In this document: in pieces, positions 46,796 through 56,250 of the stretch
Layout: each line of letters begins with the position of its first letter
Position numbering within the stretch: the first letter of the stretch is position 1
NCBI RefSeq assembly: GCF_024609245.1
Contig: NZ_JANJYH010000015.1
Span: 1 to 64,000, forward strand
Origin: Haloarchaeobius sp. FL176
Lineage (GTDB): Archaea > Halobacteriota > Halobacteria > Halobacteriales > Natrialbaceae
Length of the DNA: 64,000 bases
Reading direction: 5' to 3'
Notes under the pieces: generated by a model
The model's database searches: none
What the model was told of the DNA's origin: nothing
What the model saw: the letters and a program-made list of their open reading frames with translations, nothing else
Position numbers and translations under genes: made by a program

Positions 46796-48030
46796 ACGAG
46801 CGCGGCGTCGCCGACCTCGGCGAGTTCACCTTCGAGTGCGGCGAGTCCATCGGGAACCTGCAGATCGCCTACGAGACCTACGGCGAGTACGAACCCGCAG
46901 ACGGCGACCGCCACGCGGGCAACGCGGTGCTGGTCTGTCACGCGCTCACCGGCAGCCAGCACGTCGCCCGGCGGCCCGAACGCGGCGACGAGGACGGCAC
47001 CGACACCGCCGGACAGGCCCGCGCCTGGTGGGGCGACGTGGTCGGCCCGGGCAAGGCCATCGACACCACCGGGCAGTTCGTCGTCTGCGCGAACGTCCCC
47101 GGCTCCTGCTACGGCTCCTCCGGGCCGGCGAGCGAGGGCCCCGACGGCGAGCCCTGGGGCACCGACTTCCCACCCGTGACGGTCGCGGACTGGACCCGCG
47201 CGCAGCGCCGATTGCTCGACCACCTCGGCGTCGGTCGCCTCCGCGCGGTCGTCGGCGGCAGCGTCGGTGGCATGAACGCCCTCGACTGGGCGGTGCGCTA
47301 CCCGGACGACGTGGACCACGTCGCTGTCGTCGCCGCCGCGCCGCGGCTCGACGCCCAGTGCCTCGGCCTCGACACGGTTGCGCGCCGCGCCATCACCACC
47401 GACCCGAACTGGAACGGCGGCGACTACTACGGCGACGACCAGCCCGAGCCTGACGACGGCCTCGCGCAGGCCCGCCGCATCGGCCACATCATGTACCTCT
47501 CGAAGGACTCGATGGACGGCAAGTTCGGCCGCCGCTCCGCCGGCCGTGGCCACTCCCGCGAGGTGCCCGACCCCGCCGGCTCCTTCTTCCCGTACCGCGA
47601 CGTGGAGTCCTACCTCGACTACAACGCCGAGCGATTCGTCGAGCGCTTCGACGCCAACGCGTACCTCTACCTCGTCCGCGCGATGGACGAGTACGACGCC
47701 GCCGCCGGCTACGAGTCCGATGCCGCCGCCCTCGGTGCGTTCGACGGCGAACTCCTCTGCCTCTCGTTCACCGGCGACTGGCACTTCACCGTCGCGCAGT
47801 CGGAGGGACTCGCCGAGGCCGCCCGGGAGGCCGACGTTCCCGTCGCCCACCACGTCGTCGACTCCGACCACGGCCACGACGCCTTCCTCGTCGAACCCGA
47901 GCGCGTCGGCCCGCCGCTGTCGGACTTCGTCGCCGACGGCGTCGCCGGGCAGGCCGTCACCGACACCGCCGAATCAGCCGACGACGGTGACGAGTTCGCG
48001 CCGGTGCACACGAGCCTGTTCGGGGATTGA
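46792..48030 (+). CDS. metX: Homoserine O-acetyltransferase MetX
   Basis: MetX acetylates L-homoserine using acetyl-CoA, the entry step to methionine by direct sulfhydrylation. The 412-residue alpha/beta-hydrolase-fold protein has [10 protein letters not shown], the nucleophile serine in [12 protein letters not shown] (about residue 160), the aspartate in LSFTGDWHF and a histidine in [12 protein letters not shown], giving the catalytic triad. It is flanked by two MetY-type genes, upstream by 4-bp overlap, downstream after a 512-base gap. Confidence 0.95.
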   Translation: MNERGVADLGEFTFECGESIGNLQIAYETYGEYEPADGDRHAGNAVLVCHALTGSQHVARRPERGDEDGTDTAGQARAWWGDVVGPGKAIDTTGQFVVCANVPGSCYGSSGPASEGPDGEPWGTDFPPVTVADWTRAQRRLLDHLGVGRLRAVVGGSVGGMNALDWAVRYPDDVDHVAVVAAAPRLDAQCLGLDTVARRAITTDPNWNGGDYYGDDQPEPDDGLAQARRIGHIMYLSKDSMDGKFGRRSAGRGHSREVPDPAGSFFPYRDVESYLDYNAERFVERFDANAYLYLVRAMDEYDAAAGYESDAAALGAFDGELLCLSFTGDWHFTVAQSEGLAEAAREADVPVAHHVVDSDHGHDAFLVEPERVGPPLSDFVADGVAGQAVTDTAESADDGDEFAPVHTSLFGD

Positions 48031-48095
48031 ACCGGGTTGGGGCGTTGTCGCGTCAGAGATTCACACAGAACGTACACTTCTACCGCCGGCGCGCG

Positions 48096-48125
48096 CTGGC
48101 TCGCGGCCTTCGGCACGCGAGCCAG
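48096..48125. repeat. Intergenic hairpin after metX
   Basis: CTGGCTCGCG (48096-48105) and CGCGAGCCAG (48116-48125) form a perfect 10-bp stem around a 10-base loop (gccttcggca). It lies 66 bases after the metX stop at the front of the 512-base gene-free interval 48031-48542. It could terminate or stabilise the metY-metX mRNA. Confidence 0.5.
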
Positions 48126-48139
48126 TCCGCGCGAGGGAT

Positions 48140-48331
48140 GAGAAGCGCAGGGACGCGACCGAAGGAAGCGGTCCGAGCATCGCAAGAGGCTGGGGAGGAA
48201 CGAGGCGTGGTTGCTGTGCGGGGTGAGACTGAAAGGGGCTCCCGTCTCGATGAAGGCGGACGACGCAAGCACCGGAACGAAGTGAGGAGCGCAGCGAGTC
48301 CTCCGAGCCGAGACGGGGCGGGGCTTTCTGC
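48140..48331 (+). repeat. Dispersed intergenic element, copy 2
   Basis: This block in the gene-free interval 48031-48542 shares the same ordered motifs as 30717-30875 (gagaagcgcag, ggctggggagg, g-ga-tgaaa, gacgacgc-ag-accg with gaacga, gcgagtcc, ggggctttctg). It also contains a long-range inverted repeat CCCGTCTCG (48241-48249) / CGAGACGGG. Frames through it are open only because of composition. The final 210 bases (48332-48542) are gene-free and should hold the promoter of the next metY; I see no stronger signal there. Confidence 0.6.
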
Positions 48332-48542
48332 TTGGTCGAGGGCCGTGCGAGTCCAACGATTGGAGGAGATCTCTGGCCGTTGTTGGCACCAACGAGTTCC
48401 ACGATTGACCGAACCTACCGGCTGGTCGCAGTCACGATGCCGAAGCACACCCCACACGAAACACCACCAACCACCGTCACTCATAGCGTCAAATCCGGCC
48501 GCTACCACCGCGTTACTACCCCCACCAATCATATACGGACCT

Positions 48543-49844
48543 ATGACAGACGAGGACTCCGACGAGCGACAGTTCGCGACGGACTCGCTGCACGCGGGAC
48601 AGGAACCGGACCCGGCGACGGGCGCACGCGCGCCGCCGCTGTACCAGACGACCTCCTACGTGTTCGACGACGCGGAGGACGCCGCCGCCCAGTTCGCACT
48701 TGAGAAGCCGGGACACATCTACTCGCGGCTGATGAACCCGACCGTCTCCACGCTACAGGAGCGCATCGCCGCGCTCGAAGGCGGCGTCGGTGCGGTCGCC
48801 ACCGCGTCGGGGATGGGCGCGCTGAACCTCGCGACGTTCCTGCTGGCCGACGCGGGGGACAACATCGTCACCGCGTCGTCGCTGTACGGCGGGACGTACA
48901 CGTACTTCACGCACACGGCGCCGCGAAACGGCGTCGAGGCCAGATTCGTGGACACGCTGGACTACGACGCCTACGCGGAGGCCATCGACGACGACACGGC
49001 GTACGTCCACTTCGAGACCATCGGAAACCCGGCGCTCGTGACGCCGGACATCGAGCGGCTCGCCGACATCGCCCACGAGCACGGCGTCCCGCTGTTCGTG
49101 GACAACACGTTCGCGACGCCGTACCTCTGCCGACCGCTGGAGCACGGCGCGGACCTCGTCTGGGAGTCGACGACGAAGTGGCTCCACGGCTCCGGCACGA
49201 CGGTCGGGGGCGTCCTCGTCGACGGCGGCTCGTTCCCGTGGGAGGAGTACGCCGAGGACTACCCGGAGATCGCACAGGACAACCCGGCGTATCACGGCGT
49301 CAACTTCGCCGAGCGCTTCGGCGATGCCGCGTTCACCTACGCCGCCATCGCTCGCGGGCTGCGCGACCTCGGCAACCAGCAGTCGCCGTTCGACGCCTGG
49401 CAGACCATCCAGGGCCTCGAGTCGCTGCCGATGCGGATGGACCGACACTGCGAGAACGCCCAGGTCGTCGCCGAGCACCTCGCGGACCACCCCGAGGTGT
49501 CGTGGGTGAACTACCCAGGCCTCGAGGACCACGAGACCCACGAGGCCGCCAGCGAGTACCTCGAAGGCGGCTACGGCGGCATGATCACGTTCGGGCTGGC
49601 GCAGGGCTACGACGCCGCGCGGACGACCGTCGAGTCGACCGAGCTGGCGAGCCTGCTCGCGAACGTCGGCGACGCGAAGACGCTCGTCATCCACCCCGCC
49701 AGTACGACGCACCAGCAGCTCACCGAGGAGGAGCAGCTCGCGGCGGGCGTCACGCCCGACATGGTCCGGCTCTCGGTCGGCACCGAGGGCGTCGCGGACA
49801 TCGTCGCGGACCTCGACCAGGCCATCGGGCAGGCGACGGACTAG
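48543..49844 (+). CDS. O-acetylhomoserine sulfhydrylase-like PLP enzyme (MetY 2)
   Basis: This 433-residue paralog of MetY 1 has the same motif set (APPLYQTTSYVF, SRLMNPTVSTLQER, TASGMGALNLA, PLP lysine in [26 protein letters not shown]) and matches standard MetY more closely in the [19 protein letters not shown] region. It has an acidic N-terminus and stops at QAIGQATD. Having two MetY-type enzymes beside one MetX suggests different thiol donors or conditions, or one acting as a cystathionine-type enzyme. The last 4 bases overlap the convergent membrane-protein gene. Confidence 0.93.
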   Translation: MTDEDSDERQFATDSLHAGQEPDPATGARAPPLYQTTSYVFDDAEDAAAQFALEKPGHIYSRLMNPTVSTLQERIAALEGGVGAVATASGMGALNLATFLLADAGDNIVTASSLYGGTYTYFTHTAPRNGVEARFVDTLDYDAYAEAIDDDTAYVHFETIGNPALVTPDIERLADIAHEHGVPLFVDNTFATPYLCRPLEHGADLVWESTTKWLHGSGTTVGGVLVDGGSFPWEEYAEDYPEIAQDNPAYHGVNFAERFGDAAFTYAAIARGLRDLGNQQSPFDAWQTIQGLESLPMRMDRHCENAQVVAEHLADHPEVSWVNYPGLEDHETHEAASEYLEGGYGGMITFGLAQGYDAARTTVESTELASLLANVGDAKTLVIHPASTTHQQLTEEEQLAAGVTPDMVRLSVGTEGVADIVADLDQAIGQATD

Positions 49845-50320
49845 AGCGCGCCCAGCAGTTCGGTGCTCGCCCACACCAGCGGGACGAGTACGACGAGGTA
49901 GGCCGCCGCGGAGATGGCCCAGTCGCGCCCCGTCTGGCGCACCCGCTGGCGGGCCAGCCCGCGGACCCGGGGGAGCACGACGACGACGAAGAAGCCGACC
50001 ATCAGGACCAACAGCAGCAGCGTGGTGGCCACGAGCGCGACCGGACCGGTCCCCAGGACACCTTCCGCGAGCAGCAGCAGCGTCACGAACAGCGGCCCGG
50101 TCAGCCAGCCGGCGACGTGGTGCACGACCGCAGCCAGGCGGTCGGGCGCGGTGTCGGGCGACCGTTCGGTGAGCACGCCGGCGGCGACAGAGGGCGGAGT
50201 CCCGCCCTCTGGTAGTCTCGCCATCACGATATCCATCCCACGGGTCGCTATCACCCCCGCGACGACACCGAGTAGAATCCTGAGTGGCGGGACGACCGAG
50301 GCGACGGGTTCGAGGCTCAT
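49841..50320 (-). CDS. Small integral membrane protein, function unknown
   Basis: The 159-residue protein has about four hydrophobic segments: LRILLGVVAGVIATRGM near the start, HHVAGWLTGPLFVTLLLL, VALVATTLLLLVLMVGFFVVVVL and WAISAAAYLVVLVPLVW, with a basic loop (RVRGLARQRVRQTGR) between the last two. No catalytic motifs stand out. It is convergent with metY 2, overlapping its stop by 4 bases, and lies 84 bases downstream of serB in the same orientation. Family unknown to me. Confidence 0.75.
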   Translation of the reverse strand: MSLEPVASVVPPLRILLGVVAGVIATRGMDIVMARLPEGGTPPSVAAGVLTERSPDTAPDRLAAVVHHVAGWLTGPLFVTLLLLAEGVLGTGPVALVATTLLLLVLMVGFFVVVVLPRVRGLARQRVRQTGRDWAISAAAYLVVLVPLVWASTELLGAL

Positions 50321-50403
50321 GCGGGTGGTTGGCGCCGGACCTACTTCGAGGCTGGCCTCGCGACAACCCGGGTGGACCAGAACCGATCCCGCTCCGCGCC
50401 GGC

Positions 50404-51039
50404 TCAGAGCACGCCGCGTGCGTCCAGCAGCTCGCGTAGCTCGGCCATCGTCGTCACCGTCTCGTCGCAGGCCGGCTCCACCGCCGGCTTCGGGTCGAAG
50501 CCGACCGCGAGCCCAGCCACCTCCAGCATCGGCAGGTCGTTCGCGCCGTCGCCGACCGCGACGGTGTCCGCCATGTCGATGTCGAGCTCGGCCGCGTGGG
50601 ACTCGAGCGCGTCGTCCTTCGTCCCCTCGACGAGCGGCCCCTCGACCTCGCCCGTCAGCTCGCCGTCGGCGACGGGCAGCCGGTTGGAGACGATGGCGTC
50701 GACCGTGATGCCCTCGCGTTCGAGGGCGGCCTCGACGCCACGCTGGAACCCGCCCGTGAACACCGCCGTCGTCACGCCGGCCTCGTTCAGTTCGCTGATG
50801 AGGTCGGCCGCACCGGGGCGCAGACGCACCTCGTCGAACGCCGCCTGGGCGTCCTCGTTCGGCAGTTCCGAAAGCAGTGCCGCGCGCTGGCGGAGGCTCT
50901 CGGCGTAGCCGATCTCGTCGTTCATCGCCCGCGCGGTGATCTCTTCCATCTGCTCGGCGACGCCGTAGCGGCGGCCGAGCAGCACCGTCATCTCGGAGTC
51001 CGAGAGCGTCCCGTCGAAGTCGAACGCGACCAGCGTCAT
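50404..51039 (-). CDS. serB: Phosphoserine phosphatase SerB
   Basis: SerB dephosphorylates phosphoserine in the last step of serine synthesis. The 211-residue HAD-family protein has motif I FDFDGTLSDSE (nucleophile D7), motif II in VFTGGF, motif III lysine near GTKDDALE and motif IV VGDGANDLPML. The ATG at 51039 places motif I at residue 5; in-frame upstream codons give a longer N-terminus without conservation. Small HAD phosphatases can act on other substrates, but the GDGANDL pattern is typical of SerB. Confidence 0.9.
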   Translation of the reverse strand: MTLVAFDFDGTLSDSEMTVLLGRRYGVAEQMEEITARAMNDEIGYAESLRQRAALLSELPNEDAQAAFDEVRLRPGAADLISELNEAGVTTAVFTGGFQRGVEAALEREGITVDAIVSNRLPVADGELTGEVEGPLVEGTKDDALESHAAELDIDMADTVAVGDGANDLPMLEVAGLAVGFDPKPAVEPACDETVTTMAELRELLDARGVL

Positions 51040-51167
51040 TGGCTCCCCGTTCGACACCGGCCGGTAAAGGGGTTCAGGTTCCCGCAGGGCTACCTCCACG
51101 ACCCAGGGACCGGCAGCAGGTGTGGTCGCGCACATCATTTATGTAGCGACCCGGCGAACCACCGTCC

Positions 51168-51557
51168 ATGACCGACGACTTCGACGGCGTCGAGGACCCC
51201 CAGCTCAGGGCCCTCCTCTCCGAGTTCGACCTCGGCGACGACGTCCGGCTCGCCTTCCGCTTCGAGGGCGAGTCGTACGAGACCCTGCACGTCCGCGACG
51301 ACGTCAGCGCGCAGTTCACCGACGAGGAGTTCGAGCACCGCATCCAGACGCTGATGATGAAGGGGCTCGGCGATCCGCCGAGCGACGACTCGCTGTTCGA
51401 CTTCGGCCACCTCGACGCGACCCTCCGCTTCTACGACGAGGTCGTCGTCGCCTCGTTCCCCGACGAGGACTGGTCCGGCGTCGTCGTCGTCGCGGACCGG
51501 GCGGGGAGCGAGACCGTCGAGCGGACCCTCGAGGGACTGGAGAACGAGGAGCTGTAG
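51168..51557 (+). CDS. Conserved-type haloarchaeal hypothetical protein
   Basis: The 129-residue acidic protein begins MTDDFDGVEDPQLRALLSEF and is a single compact alpha/beta unit: helices at each end and strands FRFEGESYETLHV, FDFGHLDATLRFYDEVVVASF and GVVVVADR. It has no cysteines, signal or membrane segment. Its stop directly abuts the stop of the KaiC-like gene on the opposite strand (51557/51558). I do not recognise the family; a role next to that KaiC-like ATPase is a guess. Confidence 0.65.
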   Translation: MTDDFDGVEDPQLRALLSEFDLGDDVRLAFRFEGESYETLHVRDDVSAQFTDEEFEHRIQTLMMKGLGDPPSDDSLFDFGHLDATLRFYDEVVVASFPDEDWSGVVVVADRAGSETVERTLEGLENEEL

Positions 51558-52181
51558 TCACTGCGGCAGCGGTGTCCACGCCCGCGGGCCGATGTCCAGC
51601 CCGCGGGTCCGTACTTCTCGCGCCTCGTCCCCGTCGCGCACCTCGACCAGCCCGTCGAACGGCTGTCTGAGCACCGAGTTCGACCGCAGGTCGCCCACGT
51701 CCTCGAGGACGAACCCGCCGCGGAAGTCGTTGCTCTGAACGCGGCCCGTCAACACGTGGAGGAACTGGTACACGCGTCGGAGGTCCGAGTACATCAGCAT
51801 CGTCGACAGCGTGTGCACACCCAGCCCGACCGTCTCACAGGACGCCTGCAGCTGGCGCATGAACTCCGAGGTGCGGATACCGATACCCGTCAGGTCGCCC
51901 GGGTCCGAGACGAAGCGATGGTGGCCGGTCCGGTGTGTCTCCCCGAACTGGCCGCTCACGCAGTCGACGACCCGCAAGGCCGGCCCGGGAGCCACCTGTC
52001 GATACTCCCGTTCGACGGTCGACGCCCGCTTGCGGGTCGAGACGAACACCGTCCCGTCCGTCGTGTCCCCACCGAGCAGCTCGTACAGCAGCTGGCGCTT
52101 GCCCGTCAGCGGCGGTCCCGCGATCATCACGTTCGCCCCCCGCGGGATCGTGTCGAGGACCGACCCGGCCGTCGCGTGCAT
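51558..52181 (-). CDS. KaiC/RecA-superfamily-like protein with altered Walker A
   Basis: The 207-residue single-domain RecA-fold protein has GPPLTGKRQ at residues 22-30; the usual Ser/Thr after the lysine is Arg, so nucleotide hydrolysis may be weak or absent. Later segments VFVSTRKRASTV, VGLGVHTLSTMLMYSD and GGFVLEDVGD match strands of the RecA core, the last with the Walker B-like acidic pair. It is close to haloarchaeal RecA-like regulators of unknown role. ATG at 52181 is preceded by TTCATACGG on the minus strand about 28 bases upstream. Confidence 0.75.
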   Translation of the reverse strand: MHATAGSVLDTIPRGANVMIAGPPLTGKRQLLYELLGGDTTDGTVFVSTRKRASTVEREYRQVAPGPALRVVDCVSGQFGETHRTGHHRFVSDPGDLTGIGIRTSEFMRQLQASCETVGLGVHTLSTMLMYSDLRRVYQFLHVLTGRVQSNDFRGGFVLEDVGDLRSNSVLRQPFDGLVEVRDGDEAREVRTRGLDIGPRAWTPLPQ

Positions 52182-52342
52182 ACTCCCGTGGGCGTTTGGT
52201 CGCAACCCGTATGAATGCCACCCTTCGCCTCGTTGGCTGGCCGTATCGCCACCAGCGAGCGCCCGCCGGACACGCGAACGCGTATCGTCGTACTGACACG
52301 GAACCAAAAGCACTTGACCGGTACCGGCCAACGGAGACGTGA

Positions 52343-53428
52343 ATGCTGCTCGTGTTGTGCGTCGACCTCGACGACGACGTGGGCCGTAAGACCGACGTGC
52401 GCACGCCGGTCGTCGGCCGTGACGCCGTCGAAGAGGCGGCGGTCAAGCTCGCCACGGTAGACCCCGAGGACAGCGACGTCAACGTCCTGTTCCAGGGGGT
52501 CCACCTCGTCGACGAGCTGGCCGCCGAATCGGTCGAGGTCGCGGCGGTCGCGGGCAACGAGCGCGGGGACGTGAGCGCGAACAGACAGGTCGGCGAGGAG
52601 GTCGACGAGGTGCTCGCCGGGCTGTCGACCAGCGAGGAGGTCACCGCGCTCATCGTCACCGACGGCGCGCAGGACGAGTCCGTCATCCCGGTCATCCGCT
52701 CGCGGGTGAAGGTCGACGGCGTTCGCCGGGTGGTCGTCCGGCAGGCACAGGACCTCGAGTCGATGTACTACACCATCAAGCAGGTGCTGAACGACCCCGA
52801 GACGCGGGGGACAATCCTCGTCCCCATCGGCATCCTTGTGCTCATCTACCCGCTCGCGCTACTGGGTGACCTGCTGAACCTCCCCGGCTCGATGCTGGGG
52901 CTCTCCTCGGCGCTGCTCGGGCTCTACCTCATCTCGCGCGGGCTCGGCCTCAGTGAACGCATCGACGCGGCGGTCGACCGTGCCCGGCGCGGGCTCTACG
53001 CGGGCCGGATGACGCTCATCTCGTACGTCGTCGCCGCGGCGCTGCTCGTCGTCGGCGGCGTCTCCGGCGTCGAACAGCTCGAGGCGGTCCAGGCCGCGAG
53101 CGAGACCGGTCTCACCGCGACCGAGGTACTCGCCGCGCTCACGTTCGGTGCCGTGCGCTGGTTCGCCGCCGCCGGAGTGACGACCAGCCTCGGCCAGATC
53201 ACGGACGAGTACATCGCCGGCACGCTGGAGTGGCGCTACCTGAACGCGCCGTTCTACGTGGTGGCGATGGGCGTCGTGCTCCACTCGGTCGCCGCCTACT
53301 TCCTCCAGTTCATGGTGCTGTCGAGCATGGCGGCGGTGCTGCTGGGTGGCACGCTGCTGGGGCTGGCGAGCACGCTCGCCTTCGCCATCGCGGAGACACA
53401 CTTCTCGGAGCGGGTCGAGGCGGGATAA
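52343..53428 (+). CDS. DUF373 family membrane protein
   Basis: The 361-residue protein begins MLLVLCVDLDDDVGRKTDVRT, the DUF373 start, with a cytoplasmic domain (about 1-140) containing VTALIVTDGAQDESVIPV and a C-terminal half with about seven hydrophobic helices. The domain is common across euryarchaea but its function is unknown. It is divergent from the KaiC-like gene, and the polyprenyl synthase lies tail to tail 30 bases on. Confidence 0.85.
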   Translation: MLLVLCVDLDDDVGRKTDVRTPVVGRDAVEEAAVKLATVDPEDSDVNVLFQGVHLVDELAAESVEVAAVAGNERGDVSANRQVGEEVDEVLAGLSTSEEVTALIVTDGAQDESVIPVIRSRVKVDGVRRVVVRQAQDLESMYYTIKQVLNDPETRGTILVPIGILVLIYPLALLGDLLNLPGSMLGLSSALLGLYLISRGLGLSERIDAAVDRARRGLYAGRMTLISYVVAAALLVVGGVSGVEQLEAVQAASETGLTATEVLAALTFGAVRWFAAAGVTTSLGQITDEYIAGTLEWRYLNAPFYVVAMGVVLHSVAAYFLQFMVLSSMAAVLLGGTLLGLASTLAFAIAETHFSERVEAG

Positions 53429-53457
53429 GGGCCAGCTCGCGGGCGACGACGGCTAGA

Positions 53458-54300
53458 CTACCGTTCCCGAACCACGACGAACCGCGCGAGGTCCTCCAGG
53501 TACTCGCCGGCGTCGGTGTTGCCACCGTCGACCGTCGAGAGCGCGTCGAGTGCCGCATTTGCCTCGGTCTTCGCGCGCTCGTTCGCCTCCGCGGGGGTGA
53601 GGTCAGTCACCTGCACGACCGAGGGGCGGTCCATCTCGGCGTCCTGTCCGGTGGGCTTGCCGAGGTCGTCGGCGTCCGCGGTCGCGTCGAGCACGTCGTC
53701 GCGAATCTGGAACGCGACGCCGACGCGCTCGGCGTACTCGCCCAGCGCCTCGACCGTGTAGGCGTCGGCGTCGGCCGCGACCGCGCCGAGTTCGGCGGCG
53801 GCGCGGAACAGCGCGCCGGTCTTCCGACGCGCCAGCTCCATGTACTCGTGCTCGTTCGTCGGCTGTGCGGCGAGCTCCGTCGCCTCGCCCTCGCCGAGTT
53901 CGACCATCGCCTCGGAGACGATCTGCATCGCCTGCGGGTCCGACGAGAACAGTGCGAACGCCTCCCCGAGCAGCCCGTCGGAGGCGACGATCGCCGGCCC
54001 GTAGCCGTACTCGGACCACGCCGCGGCCGTGCCGCGACGGACCTCGGACTGGTCGATGATGTCGTCGACGACGAGCGACGCGTTGTGGACCAGTTCGATA
54101 CCGACCCCGAAGTCGACGGCGTCCTCCGGGCTCCCGCCCGCCGTCTCGCAGGCGAGTACGGTGACCGTCGGTCGCACCCGCTTGCCCCCCGAGAGCGAGA
54201 CGTGTCGCAGCTCGTCGGCAAGCTCCGGCGGCTCGACGGCGTCCAACACTTCGACGAGCCGGTCGTCGACCAGCTCACGCCGACGCTTCAGGAACTCCAT
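53458..54300 (-). CDS. Polyprenyl (probably geranylgeranyl/farnesylgeranyl) diphosphate synthase
   Basis: The 280-residue trans-prenyltransferase builds isoprenoid chains for archaeal lipids. It has the two aspartate motifs: DDIID (from about residue 78) in HNASLVVDDIIDQSEVRRG and DDVLD in QIRDDVLDATADADD. The residue five before the first DDxxD is alanine, which in known enzymes leaves room for chains of C20 or longer. A GGKRVRP motif near residue 38 binds diphosphate. It is about 20 residues shorter than many family members. A TATA-like CTACTTTTCGC lies 28 bases before the ATG on the minus strand. Confidence 0.9.
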   Translation of the reverse strand: MEFLKRRRELVDDRLVEVLDAVEPPELADELRHVSLSGGKRVRPTVTVLACETAGGSPEDAVDFGVGIELVHNASLVVDDIIDQSEVRRGTAAAWSEYGYGPAIVASDGLLGEAFALFSSDPQAMQIVSEAMVELGEGEATELAAQPTNEHEYMELARRKTGALFRAAAELGAVAADADAYTVEALGEYAERVGVAFQIRDDVLDATADADDLGKPTGQDAEMDRPSVVQVTDLTPAEANERAKTEANAALDALSTVDGGNTDAGEYLEDLARFVVVRER

Positions 54301-54415
54301 CGCGAGAGCCTTAGGAACGCCGCGAAAAGTAGGTGACGGAACACGCCAAGTAGCGACAACATCAACCAGACCGTGCGTTCCGGGGCTCAGGCGCTCGAAG
54401 CCCCCGGTGCGGTGG

Positions 54416-55372
54416 TTACTCGAACTCTTCGATGAGCGCGGGGACGACGTCGAACAGGTCGTCGACGATGCCGTAGTCCGCGATGTCGTAGATGGGCGCG
54501 TTCGGGTCCGTGTTGATGGCGACGATGGTGTCGCTGCCCTTCATGCCGGCGACGTGCTGGACCGCCCCGGAGATGCCGATTGCGATGTAGACGTCCGGCG
54601 TGACGACCTTCCCGGACTGCCCGACCTGGCGGTTCTTCGGCAGCCAGCCGGCGTCGACGATGGGGCGGGACGACGACAGCGTCGCGTCGAGCGCGTCCGC
54701 GAGGTCGCGAACGAGGTCGAGGTTCTCCTCCTCCTCGATACCGCGGCCGATGGAGACGAGCACGTCCGCCTCGCTGATGTCGACGTCGCCGCCGCCGACC
54801 TCCTCGAAGCCGGTGACCGTCGAGCGCACGGCGGACTCGTCGACGTCGGCCTCGAACGTCTCGACGGCCGCGTCGCCGGTGTCCTCGGTTCCGGGCCACT
54901 CGGCACCGCGGATGGAGACGGCGACCTGGTCGGCCTCGACCGCGGTCGTCGTCTCGACCTTGCCGCTGTACATCTCCCGGGTCGCCGTCAGCGTCGAGCC
55001 GTCGACACCGATGTCGACGACGTCGCTGACGTACGTGAGGTCCAGCCGGTTCGCGACGGCCGGCGCGTAGTCCAGCCCGTTGACCGAGTTGGGCATGAGC
55101 AGGAACTGCGGCGCAACGGCGTCGAACAGCTGCGTGACGACCTGTGCGTACACGTCGTGGTTGAACTCCTCACCGTTGTCCACGGTGTGGACCGTGTCGA
55201 CGCCGTCGAGCTGGAGCTGCTCACCGAAGCGCTCGGTATCGCCGGAGATGACGGCGACGTGGAGGTCGCCGCCGGTCTCGTCCGCCAGCTCGCGGCCCGC
55301 GGTCACGAGTTCGAACGAGATGTCACGGAGCTCACCGCGCCGGTGGTCGGCGATGGCCAGTACGTCCGTCAT
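54416..55372 (-). CDS. etfA: Electron transfer flavoprotein alpha subunit
   Basis: EtfA pairs with EtfB to pass electrons from acyl-CoA dehydrogenases to the respiratory chain. The 318-residue protein has the N-terminal ETF domain and the C-terminal FAD domain [23 protein letters not shown] (first 20 residues shown only in part as [20 protein letters not shown]) near residue 255 with following [16 protein letters not shown]. The ATG overlaps the etfB stop by 4 bases. Together the genes serve fatty-acid oxidation, consistent with acyl-CoA synthetases and thiolase in this window. Confidence 0.94.
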   Translation of the reverse strand: MTDVLAIADHRRGELRDISFELVTAGRELADETGGDLHVAVISGDTERFGEQLQLDGVDTVHTVDNGEEFNHDVYAQVVTQLFDAVAPQFLLMPNSVNGLDYAPAVANRLDLTYVSDVVDIGVDGSTLTATREMYSGKVETTTAVEADQVAVSIRGAEWPGTEDTGDAAVETFEADVDESAVRSTVTGFEEVGGGDVDISEADVLVSIGRGIEEEENLDLVRDLADALDATLSSSRPIVDAGWLPKNRQVGQSGKVVTPDVYIAIGISGAVQHVAGMKGSDTIVAINTDPNAPIYDIADYGIVDDLFDVVPALIEEFE

Positions 55373-56166
55373 TGTGCGCCCACCCCCTTCTCGCGGAGCA
55401 GGTCAGCAAGCTGTCCCGCCGCCTCGTCGGGGCCTCCCTCGAAGTAGGTCGCGTCGCTCTCCGTTTCGGGTTCGTACATGTCGGTCAGTGTCAGCTCGTT
55501 CTCGACGGCCGCGGCGTCGAGGCCGAGGTCGTCGAGCGTCTTCGGTGCGATCTCCTTGCGCTGTGCCTGCCGGATGCCGCGGAGGCTCGCGTAGCGCGGC
55601 TCGTTGATACCCGTCTGGATGGTCAGGACGGCGGGCAGCTCCACGTCGGTGAGCTCCTCGACGCCACCCTCGAGCTCCCGCCGAATCGACGCAGTACCGG
55701 ACTCGACGGAGTCCTGTTCGAGGTGGTTCACGACGGCAGCCCACTCGTAGCCGAGCGCGTCGGCCAGCGAGACGCCGGTCGCGCCGAAGCCGTCGTCGTC
55801 GGCCTGCACGCCGGAGAGGACCAGATCCGGGTCCTCCTCCTCGACGACCTTCTCGAGGATGGCGGTCTTCGCGCCGACGTCGAGCAGGTCCGCGCCTTCC
55901 AGTGCGTCGTCCCAGATTCGGACCGCCCGGTCCGCACCCTTCGCGAGCGCCATCCGGATGGTCTCCTCGCTGCGCTCCGGGCCGATGGTCACGGCGACCA
56001 CTTCGTCCGCGATGCCGGCCTCCTGGAGCTGGACGGCCTCCTCGACGGCGTAGTCGTCCCACTCGTTGAGGTCGTACTCGAGGTACGTCTCGTCGATGGA
56101 CGTGCCCGCGATCTGGAACTCGTCCTCGACGGCGGCTACCTCCTTGACGGTAACGAGAACTTTCAT
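55369..56166 (-). CDS. etfB: Electron transfer flavoprotein beta subunit
   Basis: The 265-residue partner of EtfA binds AMP or FAD at the dimer interface. It begins MKVLVTVKEVAAVEDEFQI, has the family block NEWDDYAVEEAVQL near residue 36, KGADRAVRIWDD, and LVLSGVQADDDGFGATGVSLADALG; the C-terminal recognition loop ends before QKEIAPKTLDDLGL. It leads the etfB-etfA operon with a TATA-like CATTTACG about 30 bases upstream on the minus strand. Confidence 0.94.
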   Translation of the reverse strand: MKVLVTVKEVAAVEDEFQIAGTSIDETYLEYDLNEWDDYAVEEAVQLQEAGIADEVVAVTIGPERSEETIRMALAKGADRAVRIWDDALEGADLLDVGAKTAILEKVVEEEDPDLVLSGVQADDDGFGATGVSLADALGYEWAAVVNHLEQDSVESGTASIRRELEGGVEELTDVELPAVLTIQTGINEPRYASLRGIRQAQRKEIAPKTLDDLGLDAAAVENELTLTDMYEPETESDATYFEGGPDEAAGQLADLLREKGVGAQ

Positions 56167-56250
56167 CGTCAGAGGCTAACGCTGCCCCGTACGTAAATGG
56201 TTACGAAACCGGGCGTCCACCGAGAACCGTTTTTGCGGCGGTCTACGCCG

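Noticed and set aside
48027-48542. N-terminal extension of MetY 2 into the 512-base interval
   Set aside because: The 172 extra codons are rich in Arg and Ser, unlike the acidic MetY family start at 48543, and run through the repeat element.
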